DNA of 50,030 bases from Chloroflexota bacterium (GTDB lineage: Bacteria > Chloroflexota > Limnocylindria > Limnocylindrales > Limnocylindraceae): positions 1-50,030 of the forward strand of contig JAPLHQ010000074.1 in the NCBI GenBank assembly GCA_026389555.1, read 5' to 3'. The position numbers were made by a program, and so were the translations under genes. The stretch's first letter is position 1. The number at the start of each line of letters is the position of its first letter. Positions 7,367 through 15,532 of the stretch are shown here, piece by piece. Below the pieces are notes generated by a model, which had not been told where the DNA came from, made no database searches, and saw nothing but the letters and a program-made list of their open reading frames with translations.

Positions 7367-8379
7367 AGCGTCCCAAGAATCAACCCGACGAAGAGTGCCC
7401 CCATCGCTGGGCGTCCCGCAAGGAAGGCGGCGCCAACATGCCAGAGCGGCCAGAGCGGATAGCCCGGTGGCGGTGCAGCAGGTCGCGGAGCGGCAACGAT
7501 CTTCAACGCAGCCCGCGCAGAGAGTGCGCCGAGTCCGGCGAGTGGCGCAACAATCCAGGGGAAGATGCCGAGCGCGCCAAAGAGTGCAACGCAGATATAG
7601 CCACCGCTGAGGAGTGCCAGCGTTGCGGCGCGTGCCCGCTGCTCGCCAATCCGAACAACAAAGGTGCGAACACCTCGCGAACCGTCGGCTTCAATCTTGT
7701 CGAGATGCTTCCCAAAGAGCACCGCAGTCGCGATCATCCCCCACGGGAGTGTCGCAAGGAGTGCGGTGCCATCAATCGTTCCGGTCGCGGCAAGGTACGT
7801 CCCGCCACCCATCAGCGGACCCCACACAAGGAGGACGGAGAGCTCACCAAGGCCGCGACGCTTCAGGCGGAGCGGCGGATCGGTGTAACCCCACGAAAGG
7901 ATCAGGCCAGCAACTGCGAAGAGTCCGAGCATCAGGTCGGCACGCATCACCATTGTGAATCCGCCAAGCAGTGCCCCGAGGCCGGTAAGGATCGCGATGA
8001 CCGTAAGAAGCGTCCGGCTCGACATTGCACCAGAGGCGATCGGATGTGGCGAGTAGTCGGCACGTGGATAGCCGGGCCGGTCGAGCCCGTCCTTGTAGTC
8101 GCGCCAGTCGTTCGCAAGGTTGTTCGCCGCATGGGCAAGGTTGGCGCCGAGGAAGGCGGCGAGTCCGAGGAGGAGGCCGCTTACGCCAGTGGCGGTGTCG
8201 CTGATCGTGCCGCGCCACCAGGCGTAGAGGAGTCCCTGCCCTGCACCAACAATCGTGAGCGGCAGCACGGAGGCACGGGCGAGAAGAAGTGCACGAGCAA
8301 GAACTGGCATCGTGCGCCAATCAACGCCTTCAGGGGCGGACTGCCGGAGGAGGACGGAGGCGTACGTGCGAAGTGCCAT
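7354..8379 (-). CDS. UbiA-family prenyltransferase (MenA-like)
   Basis: Integral membrane enzyme that transfers a polyprenyl chain to an aromatic acceptor; MenA makes demethylmenaquinone, UbiA a ubiquinone precursor. It has 341 residues and about eight or nine hydrophobic segments. The first Asp-rich motif is NNLANDWRDYKDGLD (NDxxDxxxD, about 108-122), which binds Mg-diphosphate. A second Asp motif, DKIEADGSRG, lies near 225-235. Length and motifs fit MenA, but no other quinone-pathway gene is adjacent, so the substrate is not settled. The ATG at 8379 has no Shine-Dalgarno; CAGAAT sits 6 bases upstream, as for a leaderless start. The gene is followed by a hairpin shared with the convergent small gene. 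Confidence 0.9.
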   Translation of the reverse strand: MALRTYASVLLRQSAPEGVDWRTMPVLARALLLARASVLPLTIVGAGQGLLYAWWRGTISDTATGVSGLLLGLAAFLGANLAHAANNLANDWRDYKDGLDRPGYPRADYSPHPIASGAMSSRTLLTVIAILTGLGALLGGFTMVMRADLMLGLFAVAGLILSWGYTDPPLRLKRRGLGELSVLLVWGPLMGGGTYLAATGTIDGTALLATLPWGMIATAVLFGKHLDKIEADGSRGVRTFVVRIGEQRARAATLALLSGGYICVALFGALGIFPWIVAPLAGLGALSARAALKIVAAPRPAAPPPGYPLWPLWHVGAAFLAGRPAMGALFVGLILGTLLGI

Positions 8380-8385
8380 GGGGGC

Positions 8386-8391
8386 ATTCTG
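8386..8391 (-). promoter_or_regulatory. -10-like CAGAAT, leaderless start of the prenyltransferase gene
   Basis: CAGAAT lies 6 bases upstream of the ATG at 8379. The spacer is gccccc, with no Shine-Dalgarno character. Confidence 0.42.
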
Positions 8392-8426
8392 CCGCGTTTC
8401 TGAAAAGTCTGCCCTATTCGATCACC

Positions 8427-11400
8427 CTACGCGGCTGGAAGTGACTCCCCTTCAGTCAGCAGGTCGAAGCGAACCGCCGCAGCGCCAACACGACCACGAA
8501 TCGCCGCGGGGAAGCTCGGATCCCACGCAACACCGGTGCGGATCTCCATCGGCAACTGCTGCGCTCCTCCCGCCTGCGGGATGTAGACGACCACCTTCGT
8601 CCCACCCGGTCGCGCACGGAGTTCCGACTTCACCACCTCCATGGCACGAATCGTCTCCTCTACTGATTGACCAGCGGTGAATCGAATGTGCAGCGCGGCA
8701 CCAGGCGGCGCTTCAACAGGATCAGCCGAAGCCTCCGCTTGTGGAACAACGGCGAGCGGTGGAGCGACCTCTCCTTCGCGCTCCTCAGGAACGAGGCCGC
8801 GCGGTAGCGCGCCAGATGGCGCGGCACTACGTGAAGGGTAGCGTCGCGGGCCGCTGCTGTTCGTTGCAAGGTGCGCCGCGATCCCCTCTGGCGTCAGTCG
8901 CTGCGCCTCCTCCCACGGGAGGACCGCCTCGCAGATGATCGACCACGTCTCACCGCGAAGTTCTGCACGGCCAGCAACAAGGAGCGCCTCACCCTCAACC
9001 CAGGCGGTGCGTGTCGCCTCCCAGGTCTTCGGGAAGGCGACCACCTCAATGCTCCCTGTTAGATCCTCAACGGTGAGAATCCCCATCGCCGCCCCCGCTT
9101 TCGTGACGAGCGTCCGAACGTTCGTGACGATCGCGCCGAGTACGACGCGCTCTTCGCTCGGTGCATCCTCACCAAAATCTCCAACGAACCCGCTGACATA
9201 CGGCGCAAGGACTGGTGCGAGCGCGTTCATCGGATGATCGGAGAGATACACGCCGAGCAGCTCTCGCTCCCAGCGGAGTCGCTCGCGCGTTGGCGCCTCA
9301 ACGGCGCTCGGAAGTTTCACCGCAACGGTTGATGCGAGTCCTGGGGATGAGTCAAAGAGCGAGACCTGGCCCGCAGCTCGCTCGCGTTGCACGCTGGCTC
9401 CGGCGGAGAGCGCATCGTCCAGCGCAAGGAGGAGCTGTGCTGGATGGCCGAACTTCTGCAGCGCACCAACCTTTGCGAGCGCCTCAAAGACGCGCTTGTT
9501 GGCGAGTCGCAAATCGATGCGCTCACAGAGGTCTTGGAGGCTGCTAAAACCACCGCCCGCTGTGCGCGCGTTGACGATTGACTCCACCGCACCAGCACCA
9601 ACATTCTTGATCGCGAGGAGACCGAAGCGGATCGCGCCCCCCTCTGGTTCAAAGTCGAGCTGCGAGCGCTCAACGTCTGGAGGAAGGATCTCAATGCCGA
9701 GGCGACGGCACTCAGCGATCGCGCTCGCCACCTTGTCCTCCTTGTTGCGGAAGGCGTTGAGCACGCTCGTCATGTACTCCACGGTGTAGTTCGCCTTCAG
9801 GTAGGCGGTCTGATAGGCGATCATTCCGTAGCAGGTGGCGTGTGCCTTGTTAAAGCCATAGTTGGCAAATGGCTCGAACGCCTGGAAGACCTGCTCGATC
9901 ACGCTTCGTGCCACGCCACGCTCTGCGGCGCTGGTAATGAACTCCTGCTTTAGTCCAGCCAGCACGTCCTCCTTCTTCTTTCGCACCGCGTAGCCGAGCG
10001 TGTCGGCTTTCGGCCCAGAGAAGCCGCCGAGCGCCGACGCCGCCGCCATGATGTCCTCCTGGTAGACGAAGACACCGTAGGTGCGTTTAAGGAATGGCTC
10101 AAGGAGCGGATGGAGATAGGTGACAGGCTCCGTTCCGTGCTTCCGCCGAATGTATGAGGGGATGTTCGCCATCGGCCCCGGCCGATAGAGCGCCACCATC
10201 GCTGCGAGATCGAAGACACTCGTTGGGCGAAGTTCCTTGATGTAGCGCCGCATCCCAGCCGACTCGAGCTGGAAGATGCCGCTCGTCTCGCCCGATGCGA
10301 GGAGGGCGAACGCCTTCGCATCGTCGAGCGGGATCGTGTCGAGGTCAATCGCAACACCGTAGGTCGCCTTGATCCGATCCACCGCCGTGCGCAAGATCGT
10401 CAGGTTTGCCAGGCCGAGGAAGTCGAACTTGAGAAGCCCGAGCGCCTCAACGCCGTGCATCTCAATCTGGGTCATCACCCCTTCGGAGTTTGTGGCGCGC
10501 TGCAGCGCCATGATCTCCGTGAGCGGCTCGCGACTGATCACCACACCTGCGGCGTGGGTGGAGGCGTTGCGCACCACACCTTCAAGCTGTTCGGCCAGGT
10601 TCACGAGTGGCGCATAGTCTGAGCTCTCAGCGAGCGCCTTGAAGTCGGAGTCCTTGCGCGCCTGGCTGAGCGTTGTGCCGAGCTTGTCTGGAACCGCCTT
10701 CGCCAGGCGGTCAACATCGCCATAGCTCTTCCCCAGGACGCGACCGACATCACGGATCGCGGCGCGTGCCGCCATCGTGCCGAAGGTGATGATCTGCGCC
10801 ACCTGGCTCTCGCCGTACTTCTGCGCAACGTAGCGAATCACCTCTTCGCGACGACCATCCTCAAAGTCGATATCAATATCTGGCATCGTCACGCGGTCCT
10901 CGTTCAGGAAGCGCTCAAACGGGAGGTCGTAGTGCAACGGATCAACCGGCGTGATGCCGAGCGCGTAGGTCACGATGGAACCTGGTGCGCTCCCTCGGCA
11001 GGTGGTGGCGATCCCCTGCTCGCGTGCGAATCGAACGAAATCGGCAACAATCAGGAAGTAAGCGCCGTAGCCCATCTTCAAGATCACGCCGAGCTCGTAC
11101 TCAAGCCGATCGCGTGCCGCGGCAGACGGTGTCCCGTAGCGGCGCAGCAGTCCGCGCTCTGCCTCCTTGCGCAACCAGCTCTCAACTGTTTCGCCCTTCG
11201 GCACCTCCACGTCTGGCATGCGCGGCTGTCCGAGCGTCAACTTGAAGTCGACCGCTTCGCTGATGGCGCGCGTATTGAGCAGCAGATCCGGGCGATCAGG
11301 GAAGAGCGACGCCATCTGCGCAGGCGACTTCAGGTAAAACTCACCACTGTTAAAGCGCATGCGACCAGGCGTCTCAAGGTTGCTTGCGGTGCCGATACAG

Positions 11401-12074
11401 AGGAGAACGTCATGCGCCTCTCGCTGCTGCGCACGGACGTAGTGAAGATCGTTCGTCAGGACGAGTGGGAGTCCAACCTCAGGTGCGAGCTTGAAGAGTT
11501 GCTCGTTCAGTCGCTTCTGCTCCGGGAGGCCGTGATCCTGTACTTCCAAGTAGAAGCGCTCCTTGCCGAAGATGTCGCCGTAGCGCCCCGCAAGTGCACG
11601 CGCATGTTCCCAGTCATCAACCTCAAGGGCACGCGCGATCTCACCGTTCAGGCAGCCGGAGAGTCCGATCAGTCCCTCGGAATACTTCGCGAGGTGATCA
11701 AGGTCGATGCGCGGCTTGTAGTACATGCCGTCGAGGTGCGCGTCGGTGACGAGACGGCAGAGGTTGCGATAGCCAACTGCGTTCGTGGCGAGCAAGACGA
11801 GATGGAAGGGCTGCTGATCAGCCTTCCCCTCCTTGTCGCCCATGCCACGACGCGCAACATACGTCTCCACGCCGATGATCGGCTTGATCCCACGCTTGGT
11901 TGCCGCCTGGACAAACTGCACCGTCCCATAAAGGGCACCGTGATCGGTAATGGCGATGGAGTCCATGCCGAGCGCCTTGGTCTCGTCCATGAGCGCATCG
12001 ATCTTGCTCATGCCGTCGAGCAGGCTGAACTCGGTGTGGACGTGGAGATGGGTGAAGTCGGGCTTCTTGCTCAC
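8427..12074 (-). CDS. dnaE: DNA polymerase III alpha subunit
   Basis: Replicative polymerase subunit of 1215 residues. The N-terminal PHP domain (about 1-280) begins with HLHVHTEFSLLDG and keeps ITDHGALYG, GVETYV, DHGLPEQ and LTNDLHYV, so the metal-binding His/Asp set looks largely intact. The C-family palm contains GSAPGSIVTYALGI and, near residue 400, PDIDIDFEDGRREEVI with catalytic Asp residues. HHH/tau-type regions follow, then an OB fold (about 970-1060: VTNVRTLVTKAGAAMGILTV) and a C-terminal segment. The start is GTG at 12074; TAGACT lies 6 bases upstream with only C residues between, so a leaderless mRNA is likely. It is divergent from the CoA-binding gene, with just 33 bases between the starts. 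Confidence 0.98.
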   Translation of the reverse strand: MSKKPDFTHLHVHTEFSLLDGMSKIDALMDETKALGMDSIAITDHGALYGTVQFVQAATKRGIKPIIGVETYVARRGMGDKEGKADQQPFHLVLLATNAVGYRNLCRLVTDAHLDGMYYKPRIDLDHLAKYSEGLIGLSGCLNGEIARALEVDDWEHARALAGRYGDIFGKERFYLEVQDHGLPEQKRLNEQLFKLAPEVGLPLVLTNDLHYVRAQQREAHDVLLCIGTASNLETPGRMRFNSGEFYLKSPAQMASLFPDRPDLLLNTRAISEAVDFKLTLGQPRMPDVEVPKGETVESWLRKEAERGLLRRYGTPSAAARDRLEYELGVILKMGYGAYFLIVADFVRFAREQGIATTCRGSAPGSIVTYALGITPVDPLHYDLPFERFLNEDRVTMPDIDIDFEDGRREEVIRYVAQKYGESQVAQIITFGTMAARAAIRDVGRVLGKSYGDVDRLAKAVPDKLGTTLSQARKDSDFKALAESSDYAPLVNLAEQLEGVVRNASTHAAGVVISREPLTEIMALQRATNSEGVMTQIEMHGVEALGLLKFDFLGLANLTILRTAVDRIKATYGVAIDLDTIPLDDAKAFALLASGETSGIFQLESAGMRRYIKELRPTSVFDLAAMVALYRPGPMANIPSYIRRKHGTEPVTYLHPLLEPFLKRTYGVFVYQEDIMAAASALGGFSGPKADTLGYAVRKKKEDVLAGLKQEFITSAAERGVARSVIEQVFQAFEPFANYGFNKAHATCYGMIAYQTAYLKANYTVEYMTSVLNAFRNKEDKVASAIAECRRLGIEILPPDVERSQLDFEPEGGAIRFGLLAIKNVGAGAVESIVNARTAGGGFSSLQDLCERIDLRLANKRVFEALAKVGALQKFGHPAQLLLALDDALSAGASVQRERAAGQVSLFDSSPGLASTVAVKLPSAVEAPTRERLRWERELLGVYLSDHPMNALAPVLAPYVSGFVGDFGEDAPSEERVVLGAIVTNVRTLVTKAGAAMGILTVEDLTGSIEVVAFPKTWEATRTAWVEGEALLVAGRAELRGETWSIICEAVLPWEEAQRLTPEGIAAHLATNSSGPRRYPSRSAAPSGALPRGLVPEEREGEVAPPLAVVPQAEASADPVEAPPGAALHIRFTAGQSVEETIRAMEVVKSELRARPGGTKVVVYIPQAGGAQQLPMEIRTGVAWDPSFPAAIRGRVGAAAVRFDLLTEGESLPAA

Positions 12075-12080
12075 GGGGGG

Positions 12081-12086
12081 AGTCTA
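12081..12086 (-). promoter_or_regulatory. -10-like TAGACT, leaderless start of dnaE
   Basis: TACxxT-type hexamer TAGACT followed by six C residues and the GTG start of dnaE. No Shine-Dalgarno is possible in that spacer. Confidence 0.52.
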
Positions 12087-12095
12087 CCGAGCGCG

Positions 12096-12101
12096 TAGGA
12101 T
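12096..12101 (+). promoter_or_regulatory. -10-like TAGGAT, leaderless start of the CoA-binding gene
   Basis: TAGGAT, then tagccg (6 bases), then ATG at 12108. It lies 9 bases from the oppositely directed dnaE hexamer, so the two promoters must overlap. Confidence 0.52.
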
Positions 12102-12107
12102 TAGCCG

Positions 12108-12626
12108 ATGGACGAGCGCGAACGAGCGAGGATCAGGGCGGCGATCGACGCCGCAGAGGGGGGCGGCGGCGTGCCACCCGCCTCAAACGAGCAGCTCCGC
12201 CACCTCCTCGCCGGCAGTCGCACCATCGCTGTGGTTGGCGCCTCGCCGAAACCTGACCGCCCCTCGCACGGCGTCCTGCTCGCCCTTCAATCTGCTGGCT
12301 GGCGCATCCTCCCAGTCAACCCTGCCGCAAACGCACTGGCCGATGGAGTTGCCGGACTCCCCTGCTATCCGAACCTTGCCGCCGCAGCAGCATCACTTCC
12401 AAACGGGGAACGCATTGACCTCGTTGATGTCTTTCGCCGTCCAGAAGATTGCGCCGCCGTGACGCGGGAGGCGATCGCAGCTGGCGCAGGTGCGATCTGG
12501 TTGCAACTCGGCATCATCAGTCCAGAGGCTGCGGCGCTCGCCGCAGAGGCGGGCATCCCGTTCGTCCAAGATCGCTGCACGGCGATCGAGGTGCAGCGCC
12601 TCCAGATTTCAGCACCGAACGCCTAA
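12108..12626 (+). CDS. CoA-binding domain protein (YccU-like)
   Basis: A 172-residue single-domain protein of the CoA-binding/YccU family, a Rossmann fold related to succinyl-CoA synthetase alpha. After a helical N-terminus (about 1-35) comes the nucleotide-binding strand-loop-helix TIAVVGASPKPDRPSHGV (about 38-55). WRILPVNP, IDLVDVFRRPE and GAIWLQLGIISPEA then match the usual family blocks. A Cys (DRCTAIE) near the end sits where many members have a conserved one. The biochemical role of this family is poorly defined; CoA binding is family knowledge. The ATG at 12108 is 6 bases after TAGGAT with no Shine-Dalgarno. The gene is convergent with the small membrane-protein gene. Confidence 0.9.
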   Translation: MDERERARIRAAIDAAEGGGGVPPASNEQLRHLLAGSRTIAVVGASPKPDRPSHGVLLALQSAGWRILPVNPAANALADGVAGLPCYPNLAAAAASLPNGERIDLVDVFRRPEDCAAVTREAIAAGAGAIWLQLGIISPEAAALAAEAGIPFVQDRCTAIEVQRLQISAPNA

Positions 12627-12634
12627 CGAAGGAG

Positions 12635-12916
12635 TTAGCGGAGCGGCGGAAAGAGGGCAAGCGCAATCCCAACGATGGAGGCAACGCCAACGCCGGCGAG
12701 GCGCTTCAGCCGCGAAGCGATCAGCTGCCCCTCAAGGCGATCCAGAACGTCGGGACCAGCGCCAGGCGCGCCGCGCCACTCGCTATAGCGCTTCGCTCCG
12801 CCAACACGCGTCTGATGGAGCTGATACTGCGTGAGCAGTGGTGGGAGCTGGCGTGCGAGATAGAGGAGGCCAGCCACCCCAAAGCCTCCGGTGACAAGGC
12901 GAACGATATCGAGCAT
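12635..12916 (-). CDS. Small two-TM membrane protein
   Basis: A 93-residue protein I cannot assign to a family. A hydrophobic helix at about 5-25 (RLVTGGFGVAGLLYLA) is followed by a polar, basic middle section and a second hydrophobic helix at the C-terminus (about 70-90). I chose the ATG at 12916 because it falls one base after the gatB TGA, giving translational coupling. An earlier in-frame ATG at 12970 would add 18 residues overlapping gatB. As the last gene after gatB it may simply ride on the gat transcript; nothing in it suggests a role in tRNA amidation. Confidence 0.7.
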   Translation of the reverse strand: MLDIVRLVTGGFGVAGLLYLARQLPPLLTQYQLHQTRVGGAKRYSEWRGAPGAGPDVLDRLEGQLIASRLKRLAGVGVASIVGIALALFPPLR

Positions 12917-12917
12917 C

Positions 12918-14351
12918 TCAGCGATCGAGTGCTGCGCGAATGAGTTCGCCAAGGAGCGCCGCGTCGCCACGCCCCTTGCTCGCCTTCATCGCCTGACCAA
13001 CGAGGAAGCTCACCGCCTGCTGCTTCCCCGCCTTCCAGTCGGCGATCGCTTGCGGGTTTGCGGCGATCACGTCCGCAATGATCTTCTCTAGTGCGCCAGT
13101 GTCACTGATCTGGCCGAGTCCACGTGAGGCGATCACCTCACGAATGTTGAGCGGCGTCGTGATCATCTCGGCGAAGAGCGCCTTCGCAGTGGTGCCGTTG
13201 ATCTCCTTGCTCGCAACCGCGGCGACGAGCGCAGCAAACTGGACCGGATCTGGGTCAGCCGCCCCCTCTTTCGTCACACGGAGGTATTCGCCGCTCACCC
13301 AATTGGCAAGCAGTTTCGCGTCCAGCTCCTTCTGAGCGGCACGTGCCGCCTCAAAGAGGGCGGCGGCGCGTGGCTCGGCAACCAGGACGCTCGCGTCATA
13401 TTCGGTGAGCCCGAGCTCGCTAACGTAGCGAGCGCGGCGCGTCCCAGGAAGCTCAGGGAGTCCAGCAACGATCGCTGCGAGCCAGGCGGGATCAATGTCG
13501 AGTGGTGGGAGGTCCGGCTCAGGGAAGTAGCGGTAGTCGTGCGAGTCCTCCTTCGCACGCATCGTGTAGGTGGTCTCACTCCCCTCGTCCCATCCACGCG
13601 TCTCTTGCGTGATCGAGCCACCAGCGTCGAGCACTTCAGCCTGGCGCGCCATCTCGTAGGCGATCGCTCGCTCAACAGAGCGGAACGAGTTCATGTTCTT
13701 CACCTCAACGCGGAGTCCGAACGGCGCGTCGCTTGATGGTCGAAGTGAGATGTTCGCCTCCACGCGCATCTGGCCGTTCTCCATCTCAGCGTCCGCCGCG
13801 CCGATCGTGCGCAGGAGGAGGCGGAGCTCTTCTGCATAGCGGCGCGCCGTCTCGCCATCTCGGATGTCTGGCTCGGTGACGATCTCAAGGAGGGCGACAC
13901 CAGAGCGGTTGTAATCGATGAGGCTCGCCCGCGTGCCGTCAGCCCCCTTCTCATGGCGCAGCCGCGCCGTATCCTCCTCTAGGTGTGCGCGTCGAATCCG
14001 GACGGAGCCAGCGCCAGCGCTCGTAGTGACAGGGATGCTGCCGTGCTCCGCAAGAGGAAGATCAAGCTGGCTGATCTGGTAACCCTTCGGCAGGTCTGGG
14101 TAGAAGTAGTTCTTCCGATCCCAACGTGTCGTTGCAGGGCTCTTCGCACCGATCGCGGCGCCCACAGCGAGCACCTTCTCGATGGCGGTGCGGTTTGGCA
14201 CAGGGAGGGCGCCTGGGAGGCCGAGGCAGGTTGGGCAGGTGCGCGTGTTTGGCGCGTCACCCTCTGCGGGGATCGCGCAGGGGCAGAACATCTTGGTCGC
14301 GGTGCGCAACTGCACGTGAATCTCAATACCGATCACCGCCTCCCAGCTCAT
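12918..14351 (-). CDS. gatB: Asp/Glu-tRNA amidotransferase subunit B
   Basis: The tRNA-binding and kinase subunit of GatCAB, which phosphorylates and amidates misacylated Glu-tRNA(Gln) and/or Asp-tRNA(Asn). It has 477 residues. The N-terminal start MSWEAVIGIEIHVQL is canonical, followed by a Cys cluster (FCPCAI...TRTCPTCLGLPGALP) for zinc and RKNYFYPDLPKGYQISQ. The catalytic cradle contains DYNRSGVALLEIVTEPD and the C-terminal YqeY-like domain covers about 330-477. It pairs with gatC and gatA, but an aminotransferase gene separates it from gatA. Its ATG overlaps the aminotransferase stop (ATGA at 14348-14351), so all four genes are coupled. Confidence 0.98.
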   Translation of the reverse strand: MSWEAVIGIEIHVQLRTATKMFCPCAIPAEGDAPNTRTCPTCLGLPGALPVPNRTAIEKVLAVGAAIGAKSPATTRWDRKNYFYPDLPKGYQISQLDLPLAEHGSIPVTTSAGAGSVRIRRAHLEEDTARLRHEKGADGTRASLIDYNRSGVALLEIVTEPDIRDGETARRYAEELRLLLRTIGAADAEMENGQMRVEANISLRPSSDAPFGLRVEVKNMNSFRSVERAIAYEMARQAEVLDAGGSITQETRGWDEGSETTYTMRAKEDSHDYRYFPEPDLPPLDIDPAWLAAIVAGLPELPGTRRARYVSELGLTEYDASVLVAEPRAAALFEAARAAQKELDAKLLANWVSGEYLRVTKEGAADPDPVQFAALVAAVASKEINGTTAKALFAEMITTPLNIREVIASRGLGQISDTGALEKIIADVIAANPQAIADWKAGKQQAVSFLVGQAMKASKGRGDAALLGELIRAALDR

Positions 14352-15532
14352 ACGGCAGCCCCCTTCAGTGAGGCGACAAAGCGTCCGATGCGGACGAGTG
14401 CTTCGCGCAGCTTCTCTTCTGACACCGCGTAGCAGATGCGCACATGACCACGACCACTTGCGCCAAATGCCGAACCAGGAATCACCGCAACTCGCTCCTC
14501 TTGCAGGAGGCGCTCAGCGAACTCCTCATCACTGATGCCGAGCGATGAGATGTCTGGGAAGGCGTAGAAGGCACCCTTCGGCGCGCCGGTCGGCAGCTTC
14601 AGCGCGGCGAGTCCATCCAGGACGATACTGCGACGACGCGCATATGCGGCACGCATCTCTTCAAGCGCCGGCTCACCGTTGCGGAGCGCCTCAAGTGCGG
14701 CGTCTTGCGACGGCGTTGGCGCGCTCATGATCGCGTACTGATGAATCTTGACGAGGCCCGCAATGATCTCCGCTGGCGCGCAGAGGAAGCCCACACGCCA
14801 CCCGGTCATCGCGTACGACTTTGAGAAGCCACCGATCAGGATCGTACGCTCCTTCATCCCAGGGTATGCAGAGATCGCGCGATGCTCTGGCCCCTCATAG
14901 ACGAGACGGTCGTAGATCTCGTCACTGATCACGAGCAGGTCGTGCGCTACGGCAATGCGTGCGAGTTCGGCGCGCGTTGCCTCATCGAGCGTTGCGCCGG
15001 TGGGATTCGCCGGATAGCCGAGGAAGAGCGCCTTCGCCCCTGGCGCCGCGGCAGCAACCGCGGCGGTATCCAGGCGCCAACCATCTGCCGCACTCGTTGG
15101 AATTGAGCGCACCTCGCCACCAGCAAATATCACGGCGGGGAGATAGGCAACGTATGAAGGCTCCGGAAGGATGAGGATCTCTCCCGGATTGATCGTGCCG
15201 CGAATAGCGAGGTCGACCGCTTCGGACGCGCCGATCGTGACCACAATCTCGGTCGCTGGGTCGTAGCGCACCCCAGATCGCTCGAAGATCTTGTCGGCAA
15301 TGGCGGCGCGCAGCTCAGGCGTCCCGTAGTTCGACGTGTAGTGCGTGCGACCGGCCCGCAAGCTGCTGATTGCCGCCTCGGTGATGTGGCTCGGCGTATC
15401 AAAATCTGGCTCGCCAACGCCGAGGCTGATGACGTCCTGCATCTGCGCGGCGATATCAAAGAAGCGGCGAATGCCGGATGGTGGCACCGCATGCACGCGA
15501 TCGGCGAGGGTGCGCTGTGCGAAGTCGCTCAT
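14348..15532 (-). CDS. PLP-dependent aminotransferase, aspartate aminotransferase class
   Basis: A 394-residue fold-type I aminotransferase. Family marks in order are LGVGEPDFDTP, HYTSNYGTPELR, the dinucleotide-like IGASEAVDLAIRG that holds the PLP phosphate, GYPANPTGATLDE, SDEIYDRLVYEG (the Asp contacting the pyridine nitrogen) and GGFSKSYAMTGWRVGF with the Schiff-base Lys near 235. HVRICYAVSEEKL holds the Arg that binds the substrate carboxylate. It is closest to the prokaryotic I-gamma aspartate/aromatic group; exact substrate unknown. The ATG at 15532 overlaps gatA by 4 bases, and its stop overlaps gatB by 4. Insertion into the gat operon suggests a link to aspartate/glutamate supply, which is inference. 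Confidence 0.94.
   Translation of the reverse strand: MSDFAQRTLADRVHAVPPSGIRRFFDIAAQMQDVISLGVGEPDFDTPSHITEAAISSLRAGRTHYTSNYGTPELRAAIADKIFERSGVRYDPATEIVVTIGASEAVDLAIRGTINPGEILILPEPSYVAYLPAVIFAGGEVRSIPTSAADGWRLDTAAVAAAAPGAKALFLGYPANPTGATLDEATRAELARIAVAHDLLVISDEIYDRLVYEGPEHRAISAYPGMKERTILIGGFSKSYAMTGWRVGFLCAPAEIIAGLVKIHQYAIMSAPTPSQDAALEALRNGEPALEEMRAAYARRRSIVLDGLAALKLPTGAPKGAFYAFPDISSLGISDEEFAERLLQEERVAVIPGSAFGASGRGHVRICYAVSEEKLREALVRIGRFVASLKGAAV

Noticed and set aside
10932-12098. A 388-codon plus-strand frame opposite dnaE
   Set aside because: Entirely antisense to the PHP and palm region of dnaE; it reflects GC-rich codon structure and encodes no recognisable domain.
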